Shown here: piece by piece, positions 21,161 through 32,676 of the stretch
Layout of the letters: each line of letters opens with the position of its first letter
Position numbering within the stretch: the first letter of the stretch is position 1
Assembly: GCA_008704415.1 (NCBI GenBank)
Contig: VXIS01000281.1
Span: forward strand, 1-63,726
Source of the DNA: Sphaerosporella brunnea
Taxonomy: Eukaryota > Ascomycota > Pezizomycetes > Pezizales > Pyronemataceae
Direction of reading: 5' to 3'
Length of the DNA: 63,726 bases
The notes under the pieces: model-generated
Database searches by the model: none
What the model was told of the DNA's origin: nothing
Seen by the model: the letters and a program-made list of their open reading frames with translations, nothing else
Translations under genes and position numbers: made by a program

Positions 21161-23830
21161 ACAGGGACCAAACGCACGCCCTGCTCCCCGTGCAAACAAT
21201 TCTGACCTTCAGTGAAGATGCAGAACCCACGGACCGTGGAGATGCCTGAGCCATGTATGCGGCAGCTATGACCACGAGTTAGTCGAGTCAACTCCTTTAA
21301 GACGATCCACAGGGTCCTACCAGTTACTTTCCAGAGCTTCTTCTGAGTATCCAAAGCAGGGGAACTGCTCAACGCATCCATGAAGGATCCAGTTGACACG
21401 AATCCCACACTGAGCCTATCCGGCAGCGATGTCGTAGAGGCGTTGCAGCAGGATTGGCGCCGACAAATCACCACTGTGGTGAAATAAACAGGGACCAAAC
21501 GCACGCCCTGTTCCCCGTGCAAACAGCTCTGACCTTCAATGAAGATGCAGAACCCACGGACCGTTAAAATGCTGAACCAGTCTGACACGCAGGCGGTGGA
21601 TGCTAGCCTTGCCTTCTCGAAGCCTCCAAGGCGACCCATAGGCGTCCTCTCCGTCCAAAGCTTCCTCCGAGCCTCAAGAGCAGAGGCACAGTTCGATGCG
21701 GTGTCCATGTATCCAGGGGAGCTGGAAAATCGTGATCTATCGCACGATCCGTGGGCGCAATGCCGTAGCCATAAACTTTGACTTGGATCGAGGTTCGCCG
21801 ACACTTCAATTGCCACCTGAGTCGTATTCGCGTCGAGGCCCCGACATTCCTTCGTTCCTTCACCTCTCCATCCCTAGCGATTTCATAGACCTCCGCAACC
21901 GCCTCTCCCTCAATGCGCGTAGTCAACGACAACGCTTCACTCAGGTCGGCCTCGCTCGCCAACGCCTCTCCACGTAAGCCGAGCGTAGCAACAGTAGCGA
22001 TATCGTCGAAAAGCGTGATCTTCGATGTGAAATAACGCCTGCAAGCTACTGCACGATCCGTGGGCGAGATGCCGTAGCCGTTGTCTTTGACTTGGATCGA
22101 GTCGAGTCGAGGAGGTTCGCCGACACCTGACTTGCATTCGCGTCGAGGCACCAACTCGGAGCATGAGCATGACCGCTGCTGAGGACCAGCACAGCCAAAT
22201 AGAAAGGGACCAAACACACGCCCTATCCCCCGTGCAAACAGCCCTGACCTTCAGTGAAGATGCAGGGCCCACGGACCGTAGCAGATGCCACTGCTTGTGG
22301 AGGTAATGGTAATGAGCCATCGGCGTCAGAACCAGGGAAGACGACCAAGTTGTTCAGCTCGTCCACACCCCATATGAGTCCTTTCCTTCCAGAGCTTCTT
22401 CTGCGCGTCCAGAGAAGGGAACAGCTCAACGCAGCCATATGAGATAGAGCTGACGCGAATCTTGTATCCAGCGGTGACTTGGAGGTGTTTTGTAGACGAC
22501 CCATAAGCGCCCTCTCCTTCCAGAGCTTCTTCTTCTGAGCGTCAAGAGCGGGAACACGGTTCAACACGGTGTCCATGAAGCCAGATATTCCAAATATCAA
22601 GTTGACACGAATCCCGTAGTGAGCTTATCCGGCAGCGATGTAGTAGAGGCGTTGCAGCAGGATTGGCGCCGACGAATCACCACTGTGGTGAAATAAACAG
22701 GGACCAAACGCACGCCCTGTTCCCCGTGCAAACAGCTCTGACCTTCAGTGAAGATGCAGAACCCACGGACCGTTAAAATGCCTGAACCAGTCTGACACGC
22801 AGGCGGTGGATGCTAGCCTTGCCTTCCCGAAGCCTCCAAGGCGACCCATAGGCGTCCTCTCCTTCCAGAGCTTCTTCTGAGCGTCAAGAGCGGGAACACG
22901 GTTCAGCACGGTGTCCATGAAGCCAGATATTCCAAATATCAAGTTGACACGAATCCCGTAGTGAGCTTATCCGGCAGCGATGTAGTAGAGGCGTTGCAGC
23001 AGGATTGGCGCCGACGAATCACCACTGTGGTGAAATAAACAGGGACCAAACGCACGCCCTGTTCCCCGTGCAAACAGCTCTGACCTTCAATGAAGATGCA
23101 GAACCCACGGACCGTTAAACTGCTGAACCAGTCTGACACGCAGGCGGTGAATGCGACGAATCATGAGGTGAAGAACGGACTGGGGTTGTGTTGGAAGTAG
23201 GTCCAGCAGGAGAGGATAAATCCCGAACAGGAGAAGAAAAGGTGGCATCCGAGTTCCGATTATGGCATCTAGGAGCGATAGGGGCGTTCAGCTTTGCCGT
23301 TGCCCATGGATTGTAGAGGGTAGGGTCCTTGCGGGTCTGTTCTGGTTCTGGTTCTGGTCTCTTTCGCCAGAATCTTCACAATTAGGCCTTGGAAGGTGAT
23401 CCTTAGAGGCCAGCTCTCTGAGCCTCTGTCCCAGGGCCCCCTATTCCGGTTCGCGCTCTCTCTCTCCGCAGCGGCAGCCTCTTCAAGAATCCCACCACCT
23501 TGATGGTAGTCCCCACGGGTGCACCGATATTCCTTCGTTCCTTCACGTCTCGATATCGTCGAAAATCGTGATCTTCGATGTGAAATGGCGCCTGAAAGCC
23601 GCACGATCCGTGGACGCAATGCCGTAGCTGTTGTCTTTGACCTGGATCGAGTCGAGTCGAGGAGGTTTGCCGACACCTGACTTGCATTCGCGTCGAGGCA
23701 CCAACTCGCTGCTGAGGACCAGCACAGCCAAATAGAAAGGGACCAAACACACGCCCTATCCCCCGTGCAAACAGTTCTGACCTGAAAAGGTCAAAAACCC
23801 ACGGACCGTTGCGTTCTCGCACTGCTGGAG
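21160..23830 (-). pseudogene. Scrambled, tandemly duplicated MutL-homologue (PMS1/Mlh2-like) fragments
   Basis: On the minus strand near 22100-21830 the GHKL ATPase motifs of MutL proteins are readable: SIQVKDNGYGISPTD, then FTSKITLFDDIATV, TLGLRGEALAS and LTTRIEGEAVAEVYEI. A second partial set lies at 23700-23470 (IQVKDNSYGIAST, HFTSKITIFDDIET, GAPVGTTIKVVGFLKRLP). MutL proteins couple mismatch recognition to repair. Here pieces are repeated and out of order. A block containing GTTGCAGCAGGATTGGCG and CCAAACGCACGCCCTG recurs near 21390-21560, 22600-22770 and 22945-23110 (the last two spaced 343 bp). Frames are broken everywhere, so no working protein is expected. Whether an intact parent gene exists elsewhere is unknown. 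Confidence 0.75.
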
Positions 23831-23905
23831 GGCCAGTTGACGATGTAGCCACTCATAGAGGCAATGAAGACCATCGAGCCACCAGTGTTCAGCTTGGCCA
23901 TGGCA
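23800..23905 (-). pseudogene. Short-chain dehydrogenase (SDR) fragment
   Basis: The minus strand reads MAKLNTGGSMVFIASMSGYIVN, matching the beta-5/catalytic-serine segment of fungal SDRs (GSIVFIASMSGHIVN). It runs directly into the MutL-fragment array. The Tyr-x-x-x-Lys part and the Rossmann glycine motif are absent. A possible upstream exon (24189-23989) shows no SDR motif. Confidence 0.6.
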
Positions 23906-24663
23906 TTTCAACCGCCTAAGCATTGGAGCTTGGAGCTAACGAAAAAACAAAGTTAGCTGACAAACTCTAAAATGGGACACAGGAAGCCTTACCCAGCGAT
24001 GCCAGACAAGGTGAAGAAGATTGAACTTTGAACGAAGAGCTTCATATAGAAAGCACCGAAAGCTTGTCGTTTGCGAACATCGAGACAGTAGGGTTCCAAG
24101 CTTTGAGGATGGCTCGAAAGCCTATTGAAGATGACCTGGGTTGACATCGCAGCAAGCCTTGCTGCCTTTCCATGCATCACGTTAGACAAAGCAGCTTTGC
24201 AGTGTGTATTAGCGAGAATAATAATCTGACCTTTACTTCCAGAAGCCCGAAATGGGTTTGTTCATCGGTAAGGTTGAGTGAAGAAAGGTCGAAGTCGATC
24301 AAGATGATGAAAAGAATGTGGGTGGGGGGAGAGAGGGGGGGAGGGGGGATGCAGCCCTTGTGGGGGTGTCCGCCGCAAACTTCACACTGCTTTTCAATTC
24401 ATTCACAGCACGCACATTTAGCGGTCACTCTGTTGTGGGGTGCGGGCTATGGGTGGAGTGACGGTGTGGGGTGCAGGTTGAGTGACGCTTGATGTACCTA
24501 GCCAGACACCCTCTTCATACTACTTACTGCCAGTGCTCGCAAGTGTGACCAAGCATTGTTCAAACCACCATGCAGCAGCGACTGTAAGTTCCTTATTTGC
24601 AAAGTTATTTATAAAGAAAGTTATTTACAACCGCTCCAGCACCAAAAGTCAAGTCAACCAGCA
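23906..24663. other. Region without a supported gene
   Basis: A minus-strand frame of 66 codons (24189-23989) ends at a good GTAAGG donor but has no recognisable domain. G-rich tracts lie at 24320-24350. The rest is the 3' flank of the SAP gene. Confidence 0.35.
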
Positions 24664-25569
24664 TTACCAACTGCTCCTACACAGCCGCCTCTTCAGATCC
24701 CCCTTCAACCCGCCAACACTCAGTCCCCGCGCTCGACACATCTCCTTCAGTTCCGGTACTCTAAACTTGGACAACTCAATCTCTTCACTCGTCTCCCCAA
24801 GGCTCCCTTCCAGGTGCGTTCTCTCCCTGGCCAGATCCTCCCCCAACCTTTCCAAAAGGTCATGCCGCAGCCCCGACACCGGCAGCCCTCTTGCACGGAG
24901 CGCGCACTGAAGCTCCGGGACGCAATGGCCAGACAGCGCCGTGATCGCATTCGACTTGGCGGTTGCGAACGATGGACGAACGCCTGCGACGGCCGCGTAA
25001 TTACGTGCGGCGAGACCGGAGGTGACAGGTACCGGCGAGGGAGAGGAGGGGATCTCGAAAGGATTCACGAAACGCGGTGCATCCGTGAGGTGGAAAGCGT
25101 GGACAAGGCTAAACGAATCTGCGGTGGAAGGTGGCGTAGGCGAGCGCAAATGTTGGTGCTGCTGCTGCTGCGGCGGCGTAAAGGGCTGCCGCTGCGTCTT
25201 CTCGGATGGTGGATTAAGCGGTGCAGGTGGGAGGGAAGAAAGCCGTCTAGTTTTGGAAACAGTGGTGATTGGAAGCGGCGTGGAGTAAGAGCGCTTTCGA
25301 AGTGCAAGCTGTTGTTGCTTTTTCGGAGAAGGACTTGCACTTTCACTAGGCATTTCCTCGAGTCTGCCGGGGCTTTCGGGGGGGACCCAATGCTCCCCGA
25401 ACACTGGGGTTCGTTCGACTTCCACGAACAGTCCGAATTGTGCCATTATGTCATCTTGGTGATTGATGAAACGGGGCGTGGTGGGGTCTTGCGGTTCTTG
25501 AGACGAGGGCATACCCGGGCCCCGATGGGGTGGTGGCGCATTAAAGAGGTCTTGTGCCGTGGACCACAT
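24664..25569 (-). CDS. Protein with two C-terminal SAP domains
   Basis: 301 aa from MWSTAQDLF. The C-terminal quarter has two SAP (DNA/RNA-binding helix-extended-helix) motifs: CVPELQCALRARGLPVSGLR near residues 215-245 and KFRVPELKEMCRARGLSVGG near 265-300. The N-terminal half is Pro/Ser/Gln-rich and disordered, with a Q/H-rich run and KKRSYSTPLP-type phospho-sites. SAP proteins act in chromatin, repair or RNA processing; the specific role cannot be read. The frame stays open to 25761 upstream, but a GTGAGG donor near 25626 and an AG near 25585 suggest a 5' intron, so 25569 is the preferred start. A large plus-strand frame over the same bases is an antisense shadow. Confidence 0.8.
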   Translation of the reverse strand: MWSTAQDLFNAPPPHRGPGMPSSQEPQDPTTPRFINHQDDIMAQFGLFVEVERTPVFGEHWVPPESPGRLEEMPSESASPSPKKQQQLALRKRSYSTPLPITTVSKTRRLSSLPPAPLNPPSEKTQRQPFTPPQQQQHQHLRSPTPPSTADSFSLVHAFHLTDAPRFVNPFEIPSSPSPVPVTSGLAARNYAAVAGVRPSFATAKSNAITALSGHCVPELQCALRARGLPVSGLRHDLLERLGEDLARERTHLEGSLGETSEEIELSKFRVPELKEMCRARGLSVGGLKGDLKRRLCRSSW

Positions 25570-26159
25570 GATGCTTTTTGCCTTGCGATTAATACGGGAG
25601 GCGAAGCAGAAGGAATATATCCTCACCTGCTTGCTTGCGGTTCTAATCAAAGAAAACGGTGATGTTGGTGATGGTGTTCTACCATCCCAAAAAGCGTCAT
25701 AATATGTAACTGGCAGGTCGCTGGAGAAGGATCGGCGGTAGAGATGTCCTGACCATAACACTTGGACGGCGGCAACCTCCCTATTTTTAAAGCCGCAGAT
25801 TCCGAAGAGGCGATGTAGCCGCTGACGTCGTCGTCGTCATCCGCTCGGATATCACCCGAGCGGCGAGCCGAACCCGCGGGAATGACACCGGGATGGGCTT
25901 ACCGAGACCGTTTGCCGTCCCGAAACCCGATTCCAGAGCACACATGATAAATCCAGGGCTGAACGAAACATCAATTTGAAAAGCAGTGAAGTATCTACGA
26001 ACAAGTAGGACAGGCACCAGAACCCAAAACCAAGAACCGAACTATAAGAAAAACGCCATCGCTGTGATAATCCTCAGTGCATGCCATACTACCCGATTGC
26101 TAGGTGCCTGGGAACTGTTAGCATAGACAAATGGTTTTGAAGGAAAGTGGCCTGACTCT
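25570..26159. other. Intergenic region between SAP gene and GTPase gene
   Basis: 5' flank of the SAP gene and 3' flank of the GTPase gene (both on the minus strand). No further gene seen. Confidence 0.45.
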
Positions 26160-27632
26160 TTAACCCCAAGGCCACATGAAAAAGGCCCTAATGGCCCGGA
26201 GTATGTTTCGAAGCCACCCTTCCTTCTTCCCCTCTTCGATAGCTTTGTTCTTCCCATCTTCGATAGCTTTGGGTGCCTCATTCCGCTGATTCCTCTCTTC
26301 CTCCCCTCTATTATTATGGGATCCCGGGGGAGTGGGTGTTTCGAAACGGTGGTGGTGCACCACATGGACCATGGCCAGGGTGCTTGATGATTGCGAGTGT
26401 TGCGACTGTGTGGAAAGACCGTCACTGGGTGTCAGGTAGCTCGGAGAACCGGGGATGCTGTTACCATCGCCGTCAATATTCCCCGGCGTTGTAGGTAGGT
26501 TCATTTTTTCTCTCAGCACACTTCCAGCCTTTGTATCAAGCATTCGCACCCGCCGCCGGAGCTCGCGTTGGATGGTAGGTTTAACTTTTTCCGATGTTTG
26601 GTAGTACTGCATCATCTCGCAAAGCTCTTTCCTCGCCTCTTCATAATCTTGTGGTGACGGCGGTGCGTCATCGGGGTCCTCCTCATCATCTTCTACAACG
26701 GCTTTCCGGTGCTGAACCACTCTGGTTCCGCCGGCGATCAGGTCTTTCCATGGCCCCTTTATAAACTCTTCTTCCCGTTTCTCAGCCTTACGGGGGCTGC
26801 GCAGAGTTCCCCACTTCGTTGTTATGATTGTCACATTCTTGTAAAATTTCTCTCCGCACAAAGCCTGTAGCATGGCAAGGTTCAATTTCGCGGCGCCATT
26901 AAAGCGATCCACAGTGATGTCTTGAACGTAGAGAATACCGGCAAGATCGCAGTACGGAGTCATAGTTTCGAACCAGGTGAGAATCTCCTGGAAAATTTCG
27001 ACATCGCTGCGATTTTCGTCGTTGAAGCCGGGAGTATCGATCAGGATGTATCGTTGGTCGTCGATAATTGTAGGAAACATTGCAAACGTCGTGGTACCTG
27101 TGCGAGGTTTAACTGAAATTCCAAAACGGACATCGAGAAAGCTCAATACCAGCGCTTATACTGTGCTCGACGTGCACATCGCTACCCGTAAGCGTCTTAA
27201 TGATCGATGATTTTCCCACGCCTGTAAGCCCAATAACGGCAATAAACTTGATCGAGAACCTGCATCATCACCAGTCAGTCAGTCAATCGCACTCTCACCG
27301 TACTCGCTCCGCGGACCATACCCCTTTGTGGTCTGACGAATAACTTCCGCCACCGTCATCTTGCGGCGCACCTTGCCGGAAAAATCCTTGGTGGCGTCAA
27401 ACAGCTCTCCACCTTTGTCCTCCATCCACTCGATCCAATCACGCTCCCTCATCTTCTTTTGGTCGCGGAGACAGTCATCTCTCTGTATCTGCAGGGAGAG
27501 CTCGTCGAACGCGCTCGGTAACGGAACAGCGTCGGCTTGGACATGGTCCCACTCTTCAAGCTCGTCGATGTCGGAGGCGGGAGGCGTTTCTGACGCCACA
27601 GAAGCAGGCGGCGGTGTAATTCTCGTCACCAT
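26160..27632 (-). CDS. P-loop GTPase (AIG1/dynamin-like G domain), 3 exons
   Basis: Exons 27632-27322, 27259-27150 and 27097-26160 (introns 62 and 52 nt, both GT...AG) give 452 aa. G1/Walker A is GLTGVGKSS (residues 114-122), G3 is DTPGFND (161-167) and G4-like TTKWG is at 233-237. This order fits the fungal AIG1/GIMAP-type or orphan G-domain proteins often seen in variable genome compartments. An acidic, disordered N-terminus (about 100 aa) precedes the G domain. After the G domain is a charged, probably coiled region with EEARKELCEMMQYYQT and QRELRRRVRML, and the end is a basic/hydrophobic tail (WLRNILRAIRAFFMWPWG) that could anchor to a membrane. A closer donor at 27298 would break the frame, so 27321 is used. 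Function is unknown; membrane association is inference. Confidence 0.88.
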
Positions 27633-28259
27633 CTTATCTTGTCTTCGTTGTCAGGGTTTGCAGGAAAGCGAGAGAGAGAGAGAGGCAAAGAGTGCATGAG
27701 GATGCGAAGAAGTGCACAGACGGGTGTTTATAGGGAAAGCGGGGTAGGCAGCACTGTTTGGCTTTGTGGTGGGCTGTGTTTCTGTCTTTCAAAGGAGGCG
27801 GCTGCAGATCTGGGGGCAGCGATTGGCGGTTATGCATGGGACTGTGGAACGTGCCGCGACGCTGAAACCGGGGCTGGCCCGGCTGGGAGATATTTTGGGC
27901 CAACGATTCGGAAGGATCTCGATGGGGAGCGTGAGGAATCCATGCGGACATCCACAGCAGGCACCAAAACCATGTCGCGCCGGCGAGATTTCACTCAACA
28001 TGCCGTTTTTAAGCTACGTTCGGAGCAGCCGGTATTTTGATTAAACTCGGAGCAATCTTGGGGAATGTGTTGGGCCCTATCTGACTCCAGTCTGAGCTGT
28101 TCTGCGGGTGAGGTTGCGCGAACACACCGGAAAGCTACACCAAATTTCAGTTACAGTTTTCTCCATTGAAAAGACCGAATTTTTGAGTTGTCCACAACAC
28201 CACAGCATGAGGCGAGCTTAAAGTACGGTAATACTCTGATCACGGTGATTTCTATTGTG
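27633..28259. other. 5' flank of the GTPase gene
   Basis: (GA)n run near 27670-27690. No gene is supported. Confidence 0.4.
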
Positions 28260-29010
28260 CTAGCTACGTACTCTACATGTGTGGGCGGATACAGATACGC
28301 GCATTGTGGCCGTCCGTGCCACTACAAACCCCGCAGCGTCGTGGCACGCGGTCAGAACATCGCAACCCTCTTCCATACGCTTGTTCCGTTGTCTAGGTGC
28401 TTCATACTTGCGCATGCGCTGCTTCTTCGGACGTCCACGAGGCCTTTTTGGTGGCGGTTCGCAGGGGTCCAAGGAAGCATAATCACTCAAGCTGGACGCA
28501 GAATCTGACTCTGTATCTGTGTCTGAAAAATTGCCTGAGCAATGGAGTCCGTGGTACGGTTGCTCTCGGCGTGAAGTTGAGTAATGGCTACCTGTCCAAG
28601 GAGGCGGACCTGCTACATGTTGATGCCTGGGAAATCGGATTGATAAGCCGCGACGACAGTCGAAAGACGTAGATATGAAGGAATAAAATCCACGGGGGCT
28701 AAATTCAAGCGGTGCATGACCGAGACCGCACGTCCACACTGCACTTGATGTTCTTCAAACCTCTAGCAAGTACAAGTACGTTCTCCAAATCTACGAGAAA
28801 ACTGGCTTTTTCGTGGGGTTGAGTGCACCTTCGAAGCGCACGACAAATCCTGCGGGCGGCAGCCCAAGCGTGGATTCTTGCCTTGAAGTCCTGAAAAGTG
28901 ATGAGCAACTTCCCTTGCTCTAGCACTTTGCTTTGGGCTGTAACGCTCAGAAGATTCGAACCCGCTGCATTGGAGCACGCTGCATCCAAGCCCTGATACA
29001 CTCTTGCCAT
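28260..29010 (-). pseudogene. Possible Mutator-like (MULE) transposase remnant
   Basis: A minus-strand frame starting near 29010 contains LITFQDFKARIHAWAAA, similar to the N-terminal MuDR-type domain of fungal MULE transposases. A second frame ending near 28260 contains the AT-hook-like PPPKRPRGRPKKQRM with downstream basic residues, typical of their C-terminal tail. The DDE core is missing, so this would be an internally deleted copy. The assignment rests on short motifs. Confidence 0.35.
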
Positions 29011-29869
29011 CTTAACGGGGAAGTAGCGAGATTAGTGACGGTGGGAGGGGGTTCGTTGCAAGGCAATAAGAATAGTACGTCCGGCGGGTAGAGAGATGGG
29101 GTGAAGAAGGTAGTACGCCAAGATGATGCGGGAATGCGGTGGAGGAGGTCCTACATTCAACTGGAGTTGACGTTCACGGAATGGGTGATCACTCATGATG
29201 TGGTATCCTGGACAACCCAAACTTCGGTGGTATCCTGCTCTTTTCGAAGGTTTCGGGGGATGGTATGCCGTTAAAGCTAATTTCAGTGGAGGCAGAAAAT
29301 CGAAAAACTTTGTGTTTCCGAACGCTCTGTGCAACTCAAAAACCTCAACTCGCGACTGTGTATGTCCCATGTTCTGTAAAATACCGTTCAAACTCTTAAC
29401 TTCCATTCAAAGGTCCGGATGGTGCGGGCGAGTATTCGTAATGCAGGCGAGCGGTCGAGGCTTTGAAGAAACTTAAACGGAGGAGATGGCAGGAAGCGGC
29501 GACACATGTGCGGCGAGGTGAGCCAATCCGCCTCCTTCTGTCGCCCAGGCTCAGCGCCCACGCACTTTTGGCTTTCATGGACCCATAGGCTTCAGGTTTC
29601 TCCCGAAAACAGGCACTCATTTCCAGCATACTTGTCAGGCCACGCAACTGCGCCATTACTGAGATCCTACGGTACCTATCTCGTCGCCTTCCCCTATAAA
29701 GCTCATTATGGCACTGGTGACTGAATGGCCGCAGTTTCACGGCGGCGGGGGATCTACTTGGTGTTATCGGTTTGTGGCTGCACGTTTAATAAAAGCCCCG
29801 TATCACCTTTTGAACCTCAAAAGAGCGGGAGAAGAATGATGAAATTGCTACCGTATTATCTCGGCAATA
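29011..29869. other. Region without a supported gene
   Basis: Short frames on both strands, none with recognisable motifs. Confidence 0.35.
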
Positions 29870-30306
29870 GGGCAAGAACACCGGCACGGAAGTATGCTGT
29901 ATATAGTATACAATGAGCCGCAGGCTCAGGGTGGAGTGCGCTATGGAGCAAAAAATAGAACCCTAAACAGCGCGGGGAAAGTCAAAGGCAATCCGACGCT
30001 GGAGACAAGAAGGAGACGGTTCGGCGTGAGCTTCCGTTCGTGACGCGTCACCAAAGCTCTTCTATCTATTTTTTTAACCTACTCATCCACCATCACCCGC
30101 CACGAGAACCTAATATATGGGATTCAGTCAATTGGTGGGTGCTCCCGACCGTGTTTGGAGACGAACCTATCTTCACCACGCTGTGTTTAAGGTTCTACTT
30201 TTTGCGGTCTCGATCACCAACAGCCGTTCCAGAGTGCCCTCCACCCCGAGCCTGCGGCTCATTGTATACTACATATAGCATACTTTCCGCGCCGGTGTTC
30301 TTGCCT
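29870..30306. mobile_element. MITE A with long TIRs (about 75 bp)
   Basis: The left end GGGCAAGAACACCGGC...AAGTATGC and the segment TACAATGAGCCGCAGGCTC are mirrored at the right end with few mismatches over about 75 bp. The 437-bp element has no transposase frame. Its interior phrases GCTGGAGACAAG and CTGTGTTTAAGGTT recur in MITE B at 36749-37081. Confidence 0.88.
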
Positions 30307-30813
30307 TGGTACTCAAGTGTAATTTGTGTTGAGGCTTAGGTACCCCCTAGCACCGGGATTGCGTATGGATTTGCGGGCGAAGAAGTCAAGAGTTTATATG
30401 GTATAGTGCAGGCGGCCTCAAACCGACCCGTCGGCAGGCTCCGCTTGGTGCTTGGTGGAGACAGCGACGACTGTTTATAAACTGATTACCGCGTGAGAAC
30501 TCTGGGGAAACCTCCCATCCCCTAAATAAGATGCGCTCTGTAAGACTGAGGACCGGGCTTCCACTAGTCACGCAGTCTCGTGATGTTATAAAAGACTTGC
30601 GACGATGGATTTGGAAAGCTTGGACCATGCAAAATCGCGACGGCGTCGCTATGGCCAGCTGTCAACCGCTATGGCCAGCTGCACAGCTCAGTCTTTTCGT
30701 CATGGTGAATTCACCATTTTTTCCGCTGTTGGCTGCCCCACACACAGCCGCAGCCAGCAACAGCCGCAGCCAGCAACAGCCGCAGCCAGTAACAGCCGCA
30801 GCCATTAACATCA

Positions 30814-31960
30814 ATGACCAGACCGAGCAAAAGGGCCATCATTTCACGACAAGCTACAGCTATCCACAAGCGCAGGCGTCTGGCTGAGGCTGAAGCTGAG
30901 GCTGAATCACAGCAAATCGCCGAGCCTGTGTTTCCGGATGAGGTGGAGAACGAAGGACGAAGTGAAAGATGATGACGAGACAGAAGAGGACGACGAGGCA
31001 GAAGAGGACGACGAGGCAGAAGAGGACGACGAGGCAGAAGAGGACGACGAGGCAGAAGAGGACGACGAGGCAGAAGAGGACGACGAGGCAGAAGAGGACG
31101 ACGAGGCAGAAGAGGACGACGAGGCAGAAGAGGACGACGAGGCAGAAGAGGACGACGGTGACCGGGAGGCCATGCATAAATCCCTACAGACCTACATCAA
31201 CACGCTTCAAGTCCACAATGGTGCAGATTCCGACTCAGAGTCGGAAGCAGCGCCATTGCCAGAACAACCTCCACAAACTGGAGTCTATGAACCGGGATTT
31301 AGACGCCAAACTAGACAGCAAGCATGGCCTCGGGTGTCAAGATCGAAGAGAGTTGAGATTCTCAAAGGGGGTATGCGGCCAAGATATTATGATTGTTTAC
31401 GTAGATGATCGCTGACGCTGTTTTAGCCCTTGCAGACATGAAGAAGCTGCTTTTATCCGCACGGAAGTGCCCCGCCGGCCAAGATTATACCCGCCATCTC
31501 CAGGTAAAGGCCTTTATCTGTGTGCAGCTGGAACATACTGGGCTCGGCGGCCGCTGCGCAAAAACCCGCACCGAACTCTCCCTGCAAGTGGCACAGCATT
31601 CCCTAACGAAGAGCTACGTTGCCAAGAGAATCCGTCTGCATGAGACATCGTGGATCACAAAAAGGTAGGTAAGTCTGCCAGCATTCTTCAACTCGAGACA
31701 CTGACTTCCACGGCAGGGTGATCCCCGAGGGCGCCCAAGGCCGCCACGCCAAAACGCCCTGCATGCTCGAAGATGAAGGAACTCTCATGGCGTTTGAGGA
31801 GTCCATGACCGGTGAAGGTAAATTGGCTACCGGTCCTGGTTTGGCCAACGCCATTACAGAGTATTGGCGGAGCGAAAGCATCACAAATGAGGATGGATCA
31901 GAAGCGAAACTTGCGGACCGGACAGCCACGGAGTGGATGAACCGGAAGGGGTACAAGTGA
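30814..31960 (+). pseudogene. N-terminal half of a DDE transposase in copy B
   Basis: It starts MTRPSKRAIISRQATAIHKR and continues into RRRLAEAEAEAESQQIAEP, identical in design to the frame in copy D. After a frameshift near 30940 comes an acidic DDEAEE array, then SRSKRVEILKGGMRPRYYD, another frameshift or intron near 31400, a helix-turn-helix-like segment and, after a possible GTAGGT...GCAG intron (31669-31717), VIPEGAQGRHAKTPCMLEDE. The last part resembles the DNA-binding linker of fungal DDE transposases. A stop at 31958-31960 precedes the deletion junction. Confidence 0.7.
30972..31157. repeat. 18-bp minisatellite coding for DDEAEE
   Basis: About eleven units of GACGAGGCAGAAGAGGAC, the first with an ACA variant. 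It encodes an acidic spacer in the copy-B transposase frame. The opposite-strand S/A/V-rich frames are shadows. Confidence 0.92.
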
Positions 31961-32171
31961 CGACAAGTTTACATAAAATTGATTCCCTTTTTCCGTTCAG
32001 GTTCCCCACTCGCGTTCTTTATTATTCAGGGTCACCACTTCGAGCGCTTTGACCACTTTCTGCACGCTATCAAAGTCACGGAAATTCTCAGCGACGGATC
32101 AATTCAAAGCTGCCTGCACCATAGTTTCACAAACGATGGCATAATAGCGGTTTGCCGATTACTATAACTTA

Positions 32172-32676
32172 CTAAATCAGCCAGCTCACCATTTCCTTGA
32201 TCCCGTTACTCGTTTGATCCAGAAGGCGGAGCAGCGCCGATCTGCAACGAATAAGTATCAACCAGACAACATCAACTAGCGGTGACCTACTATGGGAGGT
32301 TGGGCCAATAGTTCGCTCAGCAGAGTCGAATTCCTTGAAACGACTGACATGAGCCTTAGGCTTTCGACCGTCTCCGGCAAAGCCAGCATGCCGGTAATTT
32401 CGGCGCAACAGGCCTCGACATTTTCCGGAGCCCGATTCCACTCCTCAAGAGGCGCCAGCACAGCCAGCGTAGTATGGATTCGGCGTTTCCGCTTCCTCTT
32501 CTGAGCGCTTGAGGTTTATCAACGATTCGAGCCAGGGCGATGGCATCGGCCAAGCTTCGGGTGTTGGCGGCCTGCGGGATGGCTGGGGTGTCTTCAGCTG
32601 GGTTGAAGTCCATGTTGCTTGGGATGGTTGTTGATTGTAGAGGAGTCTGTATGTCGTTGCTGGGTATGGAGTTCAT
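32172..32676 (-). pseudogene. Hypothetical gene remnant, family not recognised
   Basis: Minus-strand frames read MNSIPSNDIQTPLQ... to DKPQALR and, after a frameshift near 32505, LAPLEEWNRAPENVEACCAE and LALPETVESLRLMSVVSRN. A GTAGGTCACC donor and TTGCAG acceptor near 32291 and 32243 may define a terminal exon (SALLRLLDQTSNGIKEMV). The composition looks genuinely protein-coding, but a one-base shift is needed. No family recognised. Confidence 0.4.

Larger units (their letters stand above)
30404..32121 (+). mobile_element. Mariner-like element copy B, internally deleted
   Basis: Terminal inverted repeats TAGTGCAGGCGGC (left) and ...GCTGCCTGCACCA (right) are flanked by TA at 30402-30403 and 32122-32123. 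The 1718-bp copy keeps the 5' leader shared with copies A and C, the N-terminal half of a transposase, and about 90 bp of the 3' end. The catalytic DDE part is deleted. Confidence 0.88.

Noticed and set aside
24556..25662. 368-codon plus-strand frame
   Set aside because: Antisense to the SAP-domain gene; the minus strand shows two real SAP motifs, the plus strand none.
30860..31177. Minus-strand S/A/V/F-rich frames
   Set aside because: Antisense to the DDEAEE minisatellite.
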